NCBI GenBank assembly: GCA_036873135.1
Contig: JAPTYO010000003.1
Span: forward strand, 26,250,001-26,314,000
Source of the DNA: Clarkia xantiana subsp. parviflora
Lineage: Eukaryota; Streptophyta; Magnoliopsida; Myrtales; Onagraceae
Reading direction: 5' to 3'
Length of the DNA: 64,000 bases
Shown: positions 36,601 through 48,796 of the stretch, in pieces
Layout of the letters: each line of letters opens with the position of its first letter
How positions within the stretch are numbered: the stretch's first letter is position 1
Notes under the pieces: model-generated
Databases searched by the model: none
Seen by the model: the letters and a program-made list of their open reading frames with translations, nothing else
Told to the model about the DNA's origin: nothing
Made by a program: the position numbers and the translations under genes

Positions 36601-39600
36601 TAAAAACTTTATCATCTTCGAGATGGTCAAATGATCCATTCTAGAACAATTGCACAAATAATAGTTGTTCAAGATTCCACTAAAAGTAATCTATCTATTC
36701 ATATGGAAGCAAAAGGACTAGTGAATTCACTTGTACCAAAGGAACTACTTTCACAGTATTGTTAAGGCTTAACACATGAAGATGGGCATGGATTCATAGT
36801 TTTATCAGATAAAACTGAAACTGGATAAAAGCACGGGCTAATAACGTAAAAACAGTTCCAATAACAGGTCATGTTGCTAATCGTTGTCTTAGATTTAAAA
36901 TATTGATATTCAATGTCCCAACTATTAGATAGGTTGATTTCCACTTTTTTCTCTTGAAATTGACAAAATAAAAACATGTTTTTTAAGCATCAAATAAACC
37001 TAACCATAAGCAACAAATGTTTTTGTTGTTTAAAATGTTAATTTTAACACCAAAATCAGTAAAAAAAAAAAAGTGAAAATCAAACAAACTGATAGTTGGG
37101 ACACCGAATATGAACATTTTAAATCTGGGGCAGTGATTAGCAACATGACCTATAGTTGGGACTGTTTTAGGTTCTTAATAAGCAGTTTAGATTGAAGTTT
37201 ATAGAACCAACCTTCTTGATCTCAAGCCACATATCTTTAGCTGTCATACATTGAGAATCACCAGAAACCAAGAAGCAAGGACACTCCGAGACACGGACAT
37301 CTGATGTCTCCTGGGCTGCAACAGCAAAAGTAATAGGTGGGTTTCCATTTGCTGTTCTGCAATAAGTAAAACCCGGTTTCATCATGTGTCGATAAATACA
37401 GCAGTGAATGTCATCAGATAATTGCAGAGAAAGGAAGAACATACTTATGGTGTAACAGTACACCTCTTACTCCATCTCCAGCCCTGAAATGAGTTAATAT
37501 TAGTAGTTGCATGACAATGGTAAGCTCGTATATCTAAACTGGACCGGATGGAGCTTCTACGAAGTCGGAATAGATAAAATGTTCATCAGAGGTTTTATAC
37601 CTCATCTTAGAGTTGATATGTTCACCAGAAAATCCCGAGAGACCACCAACAGAGTTCTGAAAAAATTGAGAAAAGGAAATTGCAAAAGCAAATGAACAAT
37701 TGAAACCATGAAACCAAATGAAGTGTAGTTCGACCACCTACCTCCCACGTAAAGAGTAAGGAAACATCTGCAGAGGTGCTTCCCTTATTCGTAACCTAAA
37801 GGCATATAGAACAACCAATAAGTGTTCAGGATATCATTCTCTAGTGTTTAATATTATCCAACTGATTTGGCTTTCTCACCGTAAAGGTAAACACTGAAAC
37901 AGGAAAACTGCTTTCTTTGTAATTCTGGGGTATAAAAGGGGAAATTTGTTGCGACACAATATGAAGCTCGGGATCAGGTTCACCTGCTTTGAGAAAAGAA
38001 ATTCTTAGATGGAAACAGAATAGCTGGAAATATTTATGCTTGTCTAAAAGTTTGAGCTAATACCGTCATAAACTGTCCATGATCGTGGATATAAAGCATG
38101 GTAGGTACTTTTTTCTCCAGTAAAGTTCCAGTCCCAATTCTCAATCCCCGAAGATGTTTTACCTCTGAAATACCAAAATTTCTCAAGAGTTCATGAATCA
38201 AATATCAAAGTCTGGTTTTCTAAAGAAAAAAACTTTGGAAACTCAAAACAAAAACTTACTTGGTCAAGTTACGGCTTTTTGGACTTAATACAGTAGAAAA
38301 ACTTTTACCATTTGCACGAGAAACAAACGCCTGTTTATGTTAAAGAAGATCTTTTACCATGAAATTCTCTCAAATACAATAACAATATAGTAATATACTG
38401 CCAGATTTCATCATCGGGTACCCTTAGTATTTATCAGTAAGAAGGGAGATTCAGACCTTAATTGATGGTTGAGAGAGGATTTCATACTTACAGAGAACTG
38501 GTTGGCTAGAACTGGAGCATCTTCACATATTCCAGGAAACAATTGGAACCGCATAAATTCGCCTTTGTAACTTCTGCCAATACTCCCTGCACTAAAATCA
38601 TCGAATTTGCTAGTACCGGGACTCACTTAGAAGATTACATAAACCAGACATAAGTAGCAATGGCCACCTACCCAATACCACCTAAAGGAACACCATGCAC
38701 ACCACTGACATAACGCTTCTTAGCAAAGTCGAATATTGTCACCTAAAAATCAATTCAAGTGAGCTATGGTTGTAATTCAAATCGTAACTCCGGGAAAGAT
38801 AAAATTAAGAGGAAATACAAGTAATTATTACCCTTCCTTTTGCCTCTTCTTCCCCAGAATGGCGAAATAGTCTAATTCCTATTGGAGCCTTTGGAACAGA
38901 ATAAGGATACAAGGCAACATAAGTACTGCAAACAATTTATGACTCAATTATCGATGCATCAAATTTTGCAGTAAATATTTGTATTTCTGATATACTTGCA
39001 CAAATGAACTCTAATTCCCTTTGATTTTATTATTTATTTTATACTTTTATTGGATGACAAGGTTGGTAATCTCTTTGATGATTTTTCTACGAGCTACTTG
39101 TGTCCTAAGACATTTTCCTCTGCTCAGACTGCAACCGTAAAAATTAAAAAAGCCTGTTTTGTATCGTCAACATGTTTTATTAGGTGTGGAATTAAAGGTC
39201 AAGGGAAATAGGACTTATAATCTAGTCATCAAACTAATATAAGCACTCTAAGTCTAAGTACAAGCTGCATCCTTTGATAGAGATATGTTAGAGTCATAAG
39301 TTTCAAATAGAGTAATATTAGTCCTTATTGTTTAGTTACTTGAGTAACACTTTAGAAGTCTCTTATATATAGAGACTGTCTACTCTTGTAATCATAACTT
39401 TGAGCAATCCATTATGTTTTCCATAGCTATTGGTTTGCTCTCTACATTTTCACCACACCTAAATACTCACATCCTTGTGACCCATAAAACCATGTTTGCT
39501 GTTCCAGCAGAAATGGTTGCCAATTTTAGCTTGTTTTTTAAAGCAAATGCTGATGTCTTCTTTGAAGTTTAAATTTAATTCAAGGCTGTGGCTAAAAACA

Positions 39601-40440
39601 TTAAAAAAAAAACTAATTAATTCAGGATCAACAGTCAAAGCCATCTTACTATTCTCTCAGTGACATTGATTGAAAGTAAAGAATCCATCAGAGAAGAGTA
39701 TCAAGATAATAAGAATTCTCCACATACCAGATGCAGTTTTTCACTTAATTTTAAATTAAATACAGCAGGGGTTTTGCCTTCACTGTTAAGCTTCCTTTGC
39801 CAGGTCAGAGAAGCAGGTTTCCCCTGTTGAACCTGAGTAGGAACTTGATGTTAGAGACCTTATAGAAGAAGGAATTATCTCAAAAATCTGAATAAATGTT
39901 AGAAGATCCTATGAGCTCAGAAATAATGTGAACATTTTCTTCTAGGAGAACCAACCATACGTCTTTGTTCTTCAAGAAACTTTTGCAGTAATTGCAGATT
40001 TGCAGTCGACTATAATTTTCTCGAGGTTAGCACTCATTGCAATAGTTGACTAACCAAATGAAGTAACAGAAGCATAAGTGTTTAAGCTTAATTCCAACTT
40101 ACACTAAAAAGGGAAGGGGGAAAGGAGTTATAACGTTTCATAACTACTTTTTTTTTTTTTGTATAAGTACTAAATTATTGATTTCCCATGTATAGAATCT
40201 TAAAGCAGAAGCAACATGATAGGAAAATAGCAGTTAGCATGATTTGGGAAAGAAGGAAGATAACAAATCGTTTTCGAGTTTGGACTTTACCACCACCCAT
40301 ATGGACCACCAAACGGAAAAGTCTAGGCAGTAGACGAAAATGAAAAGACACTGTTCCTACAAGTAGCTCACCTGTTTTTCAGAAGAATCAGCATAAGCTT
40401 CCTCCTCTCCATTAAGGAACCCGTTCTCTGTATGGCTCAT
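33638..40440 (-). CDS. Non-lysosomal glucosylceramidase (GBA2-type, GH116), 19 coding exons, 950 aa
   Basis: Exons on the minus strand: 40440-40372, 39832-39728, 38888-38832, 38742-38672, 38591-38492, 38330-38260, 38164-38064, 37983-37880, 37795-37742, 37656-37601, 37483-37445, 37356-37212, 36640-36462, 36385-36318, 36035-35963, 35875-35814, 35728-34810, 34524-34234, 33926-33638. All phases agree (2,853 nt). The N-terminal beta domain includes [20 protein letters not shown] and [19 protein letters not shown]. The catalytic domain has [20 protein letters not shown] and [19 protein letters not shown]. Spacing against human GBA2 (E527, D677, as remembered) predicts nucleophile E529 and acid/base D677. 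Family members hydrolyse glucosylceramide at cytosolic membrane faces; plant substrates and location are inferred. A non-coding leader exon probably lies upstream: an acceptor sits 5 bases before the ATG, and a candidate donor is at about 40851. Length fits the family. Confidence 0.94.
34563..34750. mobile_element. MITE family C copy in an intron of the glucosylceramidase gene
   Basis: Left AGGATTAAGAATCCCAAGTT and right TGTGATTAGGTTTTTAACCC, with internal pairing such as CATCATGTTACTTTTAGG. It lies between exons 17 and 18. Confidence 0.7.
36183..36278. mobile_element. 96-bp hairpin MITE (family D) in an intron of the glucosylceramidase gene
   Basis: CTTTTGGTACAACATGTTTG on the left is the reverse complement of CAAACATGTTGTACCAAAAG on the right, inside imperfect GGGTTTAAGGAT / TTTTTATCCC ends. 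The loop is about 28 bases. It is a miniature of the 8539-9060 and 60681-61504 elements and lies in the intron between exons 14 and 15. Confidence 0.85.
36836..37180. mobile_element. MITE family B copy in an intron of the glucosylceramidase gene
   Basis: Left AATAACGTAAAAACAGTTCC and AGGTCATGTTGCTAATCG. Right ATAGTTGGGACACCGAATAT, AGTGATTAGCAACATGACC and GACTGTTTTAGGTTCTTAA. AACATGACCTATAGTTGG on the right pairs with the left arm. It lies between exons 12 and 13. Confidence 0.8.
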
Positions 40441-40959
40441 GCTTCCTACACCAATCAACAAAGCAGATAAAAACCAATAAACGGGCCTGATTAATGCACA
40501 TCAGCTGCTATTGAAACCATCATACCGAAGAACACAGAAGACGCTACTGTGCAGGAACAAACCACAGAAACCTAAAACACTGAATTGCAGTATCCAGAAC
40601 ACAGACGCACATCAAAATGTCACATTGCAGAGAAACAAATCCATACAGACGCCACTGAGAACTAATCAAGCTAATTCAGTTCATGCGAATTGAAACACCG
40701 ACACAGATCATTCTAAAATAACAAATGATCGAAGCATGATCCGCCACAGAGATCGAAGTAAAATTCCGCAAATCGAGTTGCATTCAGAGGAAACGTAGAT
40801 GATCAACTGAGAGAAGCGATAAAAAAACAGAGGAGATCGGAGGTGCTGACCTGGCAAAGTTGCAGAAAACCGATCAGTTCTTGTGTGCTGGCAATGGAGG
40901 GAGAAGAGTGAGCTTCTTATATCGTTATCAATGGAGAGAGATTGAGATTTGTGTTGCTG

Positions 40960-41144
40960 TATGGGATACTGTTATTAATATAATAAGATTAAAAATAATT
41001 ATTAATATTATTATTGGCAAAAAAAAATATCTTTATAGGAAATAACATATTTATTGGCTTTAGTCAATAAATGAGATTTTTACCATTTTTATATGTGTGC
41101 ATGAGAATTGAGATGTTATGGCCCTATGGGGTATCTATATTCTA

Positions 41145-41188
<44 letters not shown>

Positions 41189-41495
41189 ACTAGATGTTTT
41201 TTTTTAATAATAGAGGGTATCTACATCTACTAGATGTCTTTTTTTTTTTTTTATATAGAGGGTATCTACTAGATGTCTACATCTATTCTATCTATATATT
41301 TATTAGAAAAATGATATATATCTTTGATATATATATATATATCTTTATTTAAAGCATGCATGTAGTTGGAGTGAGCTTTCGGTACCATGTGATTTTAGGA
41401 TATTCTATAACGAGATCATTACTAAATTTATTTCGGAAACCTGTTTGAAATCAGTTATATCCATAAATCTTGTTTAATGTCGACATAAACATTTG

Positions 41496-41550
<55 letters not shown>

Positions 41551-42540
41551 CATGTACTGTTGTTGAACATAAATGATTAGTAACCTAGTTAGGAAACCTT
41601 TAATTTTGGAAAAAAAGTATTTAATCATTAATATATATATATACGAGAAAACGATTCCGAATTCGAGTACTCATATACTTATCCCGTATAACATAAATCG
41701 AAATTACAATTTCCTAAAGTTGTTTACCTCTACCCGGAACTACATTATTGGTCGATTTCGGTTCGGTTCCGGATCTAACTAGATATTTATTGCTCACCAA
41801 TGGGGGAGGGATTGAAGCGAGTTGCAATTCTATAGGGCGAACCGAAATCGAATTTCGAATGAGATGTCATTTTAAAAATTGCGATTTTAACACCCTTAGT
41901 TCAAAATTGCGGAAATAAATATGTATTAAAAACAATATAAGGGAGTGGTTGTGGTTTTATTTTCAAGAATTCTTATTATAAGAACTGAACTCACAGTCAG
42001 TATCGTTAACCATTACACCCGATTCACATCAATGTGCATTTTGGTTCTTTTATATTTCTTTAGTAGACATAGTAAAAATATATAAATGCATAACACATTG
42101 AAATCCTTATACTTTTAATTAAGTTTTACCCCAACTAAAAAAAATCCTTATGCACGGAAATATGTTATTTTACACATTTTATTCAATGCATTATGAATGA
42201 CAAAATATCTTTGGACAATAGTTTTTTTATTTTATTTATAATAATATAATATAGTAAATTTTGAACCTACACGTTTTGCTAAAAACATGATATAGAAAAT
42301 TTATTTATGTTGGTAACAGTCTACACATAGAGATTAGAGAATTTAAACGGACTCTTATATTGCCAAAAATAAGCGGACTCTGATTCACCGCGATATCGAC
42401 ATATCAAGAATTGGACAACCCTCGGTTGTTCATAACAACTTGCGATTGCAGATTTGAACTCCCGATAGAGACACGCATATTAGTAATGACATTATGGCAT
42501 ATTTGCCAAATAGAATAGGAATAAGTAACTACGTAATACG
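40960..42540. other. Intergenic, AT-rich
   Basis: AT microsatellites at about 41145-41187 and 41500-41550 and two copies of a GGGTATCTAC-ATCTACTAGATGTC unit (about 41214-41290). A possible hAT-like MITE fragment lies at 41735-41800 (GGTTCGGTTCCGGATC, TTGCTCACC). Two short blocks resemble SINE heads (41985-42030 reverse, 42440-42480). No gene. Confidence 0.4.
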
Positions 42541-42640
42541 GTGTGATGGTTCAATGCCCCATTCCTTAACCAGAGATCAAAAGTTCAATCTCTGCTAGTG
42601 ACCATGGGAATAAAAAAATATTTATAGTCTAGATTTTAGA
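42541..42640 (+). mobile_element. SINE, interrupted at 42641 by a MITE
   Basis: CGGTGTGATGGTTCAATGCC (A box region), ATCAAAAGTTCAATCTCTGC (B box region) and the body CATGGGAATAAAAAAATATT. The expected tail region is broken by the MITE that follows. Confidence 0.6.
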
Positions 42641-43053
42641 GCATCCACAATGGTTTTATATAAATTGTATTCTTTAAACTTGCCACATAGACATTTATGC
42701 ACACTTTAAGTAATACATAAATTTAAGACACCCGTAAAAAATATTTTCTCTGCAATCATATTACTTAAACATATTCCTTAAATATATTTTATTATTAAAT
42801 TTTCCAACAACCACCAATAATATATTAGCATTAATTATAAAATAAATTAATTTACAATAAAAAAAATTAGTTACGTAATATATAGTGTATTACGTATATT
42901 TAAGGAATGCTTTATGTAAAAACATAAATTTACGTGGGTCCCATCTTTAAGGAATGCTATGTAAAACCACTTTAGATAGTTTTTGTTACTTTACTTAAAT
43001 AAACATGTAGGACCCACGTTTACGTAATCTTTACGTAATACCACTGTGGATGC
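42641..43053. mobile_element. 413-bp MITE with 13-bp TIR and 7-bp target duplication
   Basis: Left GCATCCACAATGG and right CCACTGTGGATGC are inverted with one mismatch. Both ends are bordered by TTTTAGA (42634-42640 and 43054-43060). Subterminal ACGTAAATTTACGTGGG-like blocks also pair. The core matches the older reverse copy at 2191-2600. TIR and target-site length suggest a hAT or PIF-like origin; the superfamily is not certain. Confidence 0.85.
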
Positions 43054-43700
43054 TTTTAGAGCCCAAAAAAAATATAAAGTTGTTAATTAACTAAACACAA
43101 TAAGGAATAGAAATAAGTTTTAAAAAGATCCAATCGGGGTCGTAAAGCTCCCAATTAGATATTTATGCCATGATCGGAGCTCGGTAATCGAGGCCATAAA
43201 GTTTCGATCGTGAGCCTTGTAGTTCTAGCCAGAGTCCTGACTGGAATCTTCGACCGGTGCAACAGAGGACTCCGATGGAGTCTATGTGGCCCCAAGTGGG
43301 ATCAGAAATATTTCAACGAAGCTCTGTACAGCGACCTATTGGTGAGTTTCGAGCTGGCTGACTAGAGTTGGGTGTCTGGCCGGAGTTGATGTGATGGACC
43401 ATCTAAATTGAGGTGGTGAATGGCCGGAATTGTAGGGGTATACTTATTTTTTCACTATTATCATCCATAATTAGTATTATCCGAAGTGGATGAATAATTA
43501 TTCTTAGGGATGGATGCTAAAAACGATATTCGAGCCCGTTTGGAATTGAAATTTCATTTAGAGTTGAATTTCAACGAAATCAACATGATATGGAATTTCA
43601 ATTCCTTATTATTTTAACTATTTCATGAAACAAACATTATGTTAATCTTAACGGTTTCAGTCAAAAATGGCGGAAATGTTTTTAAAAAACAGGACTACAC
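43054..43700. other. Intergenic block with a GC-richer segment
   Basis: 43130-43430 is GC-richer than its surroundings (TCGTAAAGCTCCCAATTAG, GGCCGGAGTTGATGTGATGG) with no sustained open frame or domain. It looks like a degraded transposon or gene fragment. Confidence 0.3.
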
Positions 43701-43716
43701 AAGCTTCTCTTCTTAT

Positions 43717-43816
43717 TGGGCCTCAGAATGTGGACTCACAGCGTGGCCGAAAAAGAATGTAGAATCACAATGGGCCCAGATTGAAGCCCATTTTCATGAT
43801 AATTTTTTTAAGCCCA
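43717..43816. promoter_or_regulatory. Cluster of four site II (TGGGCY) elements upstream of the PPME1-like gene
   Basis: TGGGCC at 43717 and 43771 and TGGGCT on the reverse strand at 43785-43790 and 43811-43816, about 165-265 bases before the start codon. Site II elements bind TCP factors and mark housekeeping genes active in dividing cells. A start of transcription just downstream is plausible. Confidence 0.55.
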
Positions 43817-43979
43817 TCGTCATGATGATCAATGATATACATATTTACACACGAGAAAGAACACTTTTCTTTCTTTTCTTTTGTTTAAGACTTTCACTTT
43901 CAATTCAGGAGATCTCCCCATTACTCATTGACAGAGTTCTTGGTTCAGATTCTGCAGCTCCAATTCACCCAACTGTTGA

Positions 43980-46943
43980 ATGGATTCATCCGATCTCAGC
44001 TCTCTGCCGGAGGACGAAGCTTCCGCAGAAGAATTCCCGAAGCAGCAGAAGCAAAGCCAGCCAGCTTCAGTCTCCGACTCGGTTCCTCAACGACCGCCAA
44101 TTCGGTGAGTCCGAGGTTCATTCTCGATGATCCATCGTTTGAGTTCGAGGATAGGTGTTCATTTTCCATCATTTGTAGGAGTTCTTCGTTTAAGCACTCG
44201 CCGATTGATTGGAGGAACTATTTCGACAAAGAGGATGACATTCAGATTCCACAATCCGATGATGTGAGCGTTGTGTTGCTGAATTTGGTCTACATTATTG
44301 GGTTTTCGATTCAAAATTGTTGAATCAGTAGGTTTTTGCATATTTTTGTTGAATTTACAGGTTTTTCATGTGTACATGGCGGGAACTGAAGGTCCAGTCG
44401 TGTTTTGTCTTCATGGAGGCGGTTATACAGGGTAATTTCATCTTTTGTTTGCCATGAGCGCCTTGTATACTCTATTTCCTCTATGCTTTGCAGTTTGCGA
44501 TACTGTCACTGTAGGTTCACTTTTACTTCAATGCCTACTGATTAAAGTTAATTTCAGGCTTTCATTTGCATTAGCTGCTAGTAGAATTAAGGAGAAGGCA
44601 CGCATTGTGGCGGTGGACTTGAGAGGCCATGGGAAGTCATCCACAGAAAATGAGCTTGACCTATCAATTGATGTATGTATGTATAAATGGTTAAGAACCT
44701 AAAATCAATACGAACTATAAATCAAGTTGTTAATCGTTGTCCCACATCGGTGTACCAACTATCAAATTTGTTGTTTTCCACTTTTTTCGACTGATTTCGG
44801 CGTTAAAATGGGTGTTTTAAGCAACAAAAACATGTTGTTTTCCACTTTTCCGGAGTATTAGATTTGTTGCTCATGGGTTAGGCTTATTTGATGCTTAAAA
44901 AATATGTTTTTGTTACGTCATTTTTAAGAGAACAAAGTGGAATTAATCAATCTGATAGTTGGGACACCGAATATCAACATTTTGAATCTGAGACAACGAT
45001 TAGCAACCTGACCTATAGTTGGGACTGTCTTTAGGTTCTTAACCCATGTATAAATTATGTTTCATATGGAACTGCTGATTTCATTGGTGAAAGTTTCAGA
45101 ATATGATGCTTGATAATGTTCCAGACTATGTGCAATGATGTGTTGGCTGTTATAAAGACAATGTATGGCGATTCACCTCCCGCAATTGTGCTTGTTGGCC
45201 ATAGGTACTGTATTTGAGATTGAGTTTTGGTCTTCACATTAGTGAGCTCCTGCTAGATCTAGTCTATTGGAATAGCAAATCTGGATAGCATTGACATTGA
45301 TTAGAAGTTCTGAGAACATATTTTATTGAATGAAGCATGGGAGGTTCAGTTGCCGTCCATGTCGCTGCAAGGAAGGTGCTCAAAAGCTTAGCTGGGCTGA
45401 TCGTTGTAGATGTTGTAGAGGTACCTTTTTTTTCCCTCCCCTCAAATCAGGTTTTTGAGTTAAGTTTCTATTAATTCGTTTGGAATGGCTGACCGAAGTA
45501 CCCCGGTTGTTTCAGGGGACGGCTATTTCTTCATTGATGCATATGCAGAAGATTTTGTCAAATAGGATGCAGCACTTCTCGAGCATTGAAAAAGCAGTAA
45601 GACTGTAATTACTCATTCTTGTTCCTGGAGTGTTATATTCTTGTAGTTTTATGCTTGCTCAAGAGAAATGCATATAAGCTCACTTGTAAGCAAACTATAG
45701 CCTGATACCTTTAGATTGGAAATTTGGAATAACAACTAGCAAAGAGTTTTATGGTGAAGGGAAGTGCTCTACAGATTTCACAGATTATCAGAAGCACGGT
45801 GTCAGTCAATGAGTAATAACTGATATTTGAGTCTGAACGTTGTTTGCTAACTACCATGTTGAAGTATCTATCCGGCTATGGTTTCTAACTTCATATCAAT
45901 TAATTATCTGGTCGAAATGTTGCTGTTGATGATTCTTGACTTTGTGCAGATTGAATGGAGTGTTAAAGGAGGCACCTTGCGTAACATTGAGTCTGCTCGT
46001 GTATCCATTCCCTCAACGCTGAAGTATGACGAGACAAAGAAATGGTAGGTTGTAAAACTTAGCTAAATTACCGAAGAAAAATGCTAATTGTTATTTTCTT
46101 GTTGATCTTCTTCATTTCCCAGGCTAAAGGCTCGGTTTTGCTCAAAAGTCAAAGGTTTTGCATTGGTCAAGATTCTTTGTGGTTACTTCTTGTGTGTACT
46201 AATTCCCTATTTTTACTTGGTTTTGCAGCTATGTCTACCGGGCAAAACTTGTAGAAACAGAACAATATTGGAGAGGCTGGTGGGTAAATCGAAATCCCGA
46301 TCAACTATATTTAACCTGGTACTTCGTATTTAACTCTGCTCAGTAAAAGATTTCTGGTATCATATCAGGTATGAAGGCCTTTCGGAGAAATTTTTGTCTT
46401 CTCCGGTTGCAAAGGTGTTGCTACTAGCAGGAACAGATAGAATGGACAGGTATTTTTCTTCGTTGGTCTTGGCTCGTTAATTTCTTCAAAATTACGGATT
46501 ACCAAACTTTCTAAGCGCGAATGCTTCTCTTTGTTCTGTATTTACTTGTTGGTTGCCAGAGTCCTAACAATAGGTCAGATGCAAGGCAAATTCCAGATGG
46601 TGGTTGTGAGGAACACCGGGCATGCTATTCAGGTTTGAATGAAAGTAAACCAAAGATTCGCTTAGTTTTGTGTATCGAGTTAAGTAAATAGTTGATTCAG
46701 CATCAAATATTTGCAGGAAGATGTGCCAGATGAATTTGCAGATCTTATATTGAACTTCATTTCTCGTAATCGTATAGGCCCTCACGGGATCGAGGTTTGT
46801 ACAATATTTCCGTGACTAATGTTGTTTACTACATTATCTAACTGGTACGAATTATATGCTCGTCGTCTTTTTTCTTGCTAAGATGAGCGTTGTTCGTCTG
46901 ACAGATCCCGGGACTCAATCAGTCGTGGCGACCAAAGCATTAA
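43980..46943 (+). CDS. PPME1: Protein phosphatase methylesterase 1 (PME-1), 13 exons, 352 aa
   Basis: Exons 43980-44104, 44179-44263, 44361-44431, 44558-44672, 45125-45204, 45336-45420, 45516-45596, 45950-46044, 46229-46279, 46369-46449, 46560-46632, 46717-46794 and 46905-46943. All phases agree. It is an alpha/beta-hydrolase that removes the methyl ester from the C-terminal leucine of the PP2A catalytic subunit, antagonising LCMT1. HGGGYTG is the oxyanion-hole segment. The nucleophile is S159 in GHSMGGS, the acid D184 in IVVDVVEGTA and the base H311 in RNTGHAIQED. The S-to-D spacing of 25 equals that of human PME-1 as remembered (S156, D181). The N-terminus is a variable acidic/Gln-rich tail. 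Intron 1 is only 74 bases, and reading through it breaks the frame. Intron 4 holds a MITE. Location is presumably cytosolic and nuclear. Confidence 0.95.
44689..45045. mobile_element. MITE family B copy in intron 4 of the PPME1-like gene
   Basis: Left GGTTAAGAACCTAAAATCAA, right GTCTTTAGGTTCTTAACCC. Inner arms TTGTTAATCGTTGTC and GACAACGATTAGCAACCTGA pair, and ACACCGAATATCAACATTTT is shared with the other copies. This is the best-preserved copy of family B. Confidence 0.85.
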
Positions 46944-47229
46944 ATGTAAAAGCTGGAGATAGTGAGTGACCCGATTGGATCGGAGTTATTTTCATGTCAT
47001 TAAGCTGGCTGCAGGTTGATAATATTTTAGGCCAATTCAATTCCTATACGAGGTGTTTGTAGATGTGTTGTTTCTGGGTATTTGTTTATCGTTTCGTCCA
47101 AGAGTAAGAGTTGCTCTAGAGAGGTTGTAACGAGCAGGTTGGCTTGCATTCTCACTCTATGGCATGTGAGATAAATGTGGAACTTTCATAATAACAAACA
47201 AACCTGTCGTGATTATTTAATTATAATAT

Positions 47230-47720
47230 TTAAAAGGGAAAACAACCAATTTAATGTCTCGGGTTTATTCCATGTGTTAATTTGATGTTTCAGGATTAAA
47301 TTATTACTTTCGACTATTTTATGTTTCAACTTTGTTGCTATATGGTGTCTTTGTCAAATTTTTGGGTTAAATTTAACAGAAACTGGTCATGTCCTGCTTA
47401 CATGGCGAATAAATTTGAAATTCATAAACTACCTAAAAATGCGCGGAATCGCTGGAATCGGGTCAGCCCGGAATCATATGTGGGTGGCTAGAGTTTGAGG
47501 TGGGCGGCCGGAAACAGATGGATTGCTTTGAAAAAAAAAAAAAGAATAAGTGGCAAAATTGACTTTTTATCTCATCATTCTGTCAAAGTAACCAAAAATT
47601 GGATGGAAAATCAAAACGCAACAAAATTGAAATTAATGACATCAAATATTAAAAATTTATTCGGAGATACCAAACTGATCCAATTGGGTAAATAGAGACA
47701 TTAAATATATTATTTTCCTT
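47230..47720. other. Intergenic transposon relic
   Basis: Contains AATGTCTCGGGTTTATTCC, TTGATGTTTCAGGATTAAAT and TAAATTTAACAGAAACTGG, the wording of a degenerate foldback arm, and a GC-rich stretch at 47440-47520 (GTGGGCGGCCGGAAACAG). No mate arm or gene seen. Confidence 0.35.
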
Positions 47721-48429
47721 AATTTTAAATTTTCCCTAATTTGAAACTTTTTTTAAGCCATAGCCTAATTTTAAACTTTCAAACTGCGCATTTGTTAGAA
47801 TTTTTGACCGGAAATAAGTCTATATTAACAACCAACTACAAATATAGGCCAAAAGAACAATTAATTACATATATAAGTCTAGCCGGGTTGGGGGAACCCG
47901 GCGTAGTGATTTTTTTTTTTTTTTTTTTTCACTTGGCCGGACCGGCCAACTGATTTTTTTTTACTGAAAAAAAAAAAAAAAAAAAAAAAGTAACTCACTT
48001 GGTCGGGTTGCCCCAACCCGGCCAAATATGTTTTTTTTTTCGTTTTTTTTTAATGTTTTTCAATTTTTTTTTTAATAGAAGTTGTAAAAATTAATGGTTT
48101 TGTAATTTTTTTTCTAAAAAACCTATTGGACATGGTGAACCCTAGAGGGGAAATTGATAGACATTTGTCGTTTACCAGTTTTCGTAAAAAATTACAAAAC
48201 TACAAATTTTATATTTTTTCGAACTCACTTGGCCGGATCCCCACAACCCGGCCAAGTAGTGTTTTTTTTTTGTCTCAAAATTAATTAATTGCGATGTCAA
48301 CAGCAGCCATTGTTTTTCTAGTCTATATTGGTACGGGGTGTGTAATCATGGTTACTTAGACAAGTCATGGTTTGCTTACCATTTTTTTAATTAACATAAT
48401 TTGCAAAACTGTACAGAAAAATATTGCTA

Positions 48430-48605
48430 AGTTGTTAATTTGGTCTAACCCGAACCCGCCCGAAAAATCCGAAACCCGAGGCCGGGCGGGATTTTTTCTC
48501 ATATTTTTCCGACCGAGCCTGAACCCGAGTCTAAAAACCCGAACTTTGGTGGGCGGGAATTATTATTCAAATTTCCCGACCGAACCCGCCCGCGCCCACC
48601 CCTAG
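48430..48605. mobile_element. hAT-like MITE remnant nested in the composite foldback
   Basis: CCCGAACCCGCCCGAAAAAT and AACCCGAGGCCGGGCGGG on the left, GGCGGGAATTATTATTC near the middle. It ends CGCCCGCGCCCACCCCTAG, matching the GCCCACCCCTA type of terminus seen in hAT MITEs rich in CCGAACC repeats. The left terminus is not clear. Confidence 0.5.
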
Positions 48606-48672
48606 TTTGTATATGTTTGAAAGATAAATGTTAAGTATATATATATAGAAAAAGAAAAAAATTTACCTTGTT

Positions 48673-48796
48673 GATGGGCTGTCGGTGCTGTCTATTGGAC
48701 AAGACAGCACCGACAGCAGCAGTGCAGCAACTTTTTGAAACGGTTGCTGCACTGGTCACGGGGCTGGTTCAAAATAACCACGTGACCCCAGCCCAT

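Noticed and set aside
43639..44130. 163-residue open frame overlapping the PPME1 5' end
   Set aside because: It runs through the promoter, first exon and first intron in the wrong frame. PPME1 homology and splice signals define the real frame.
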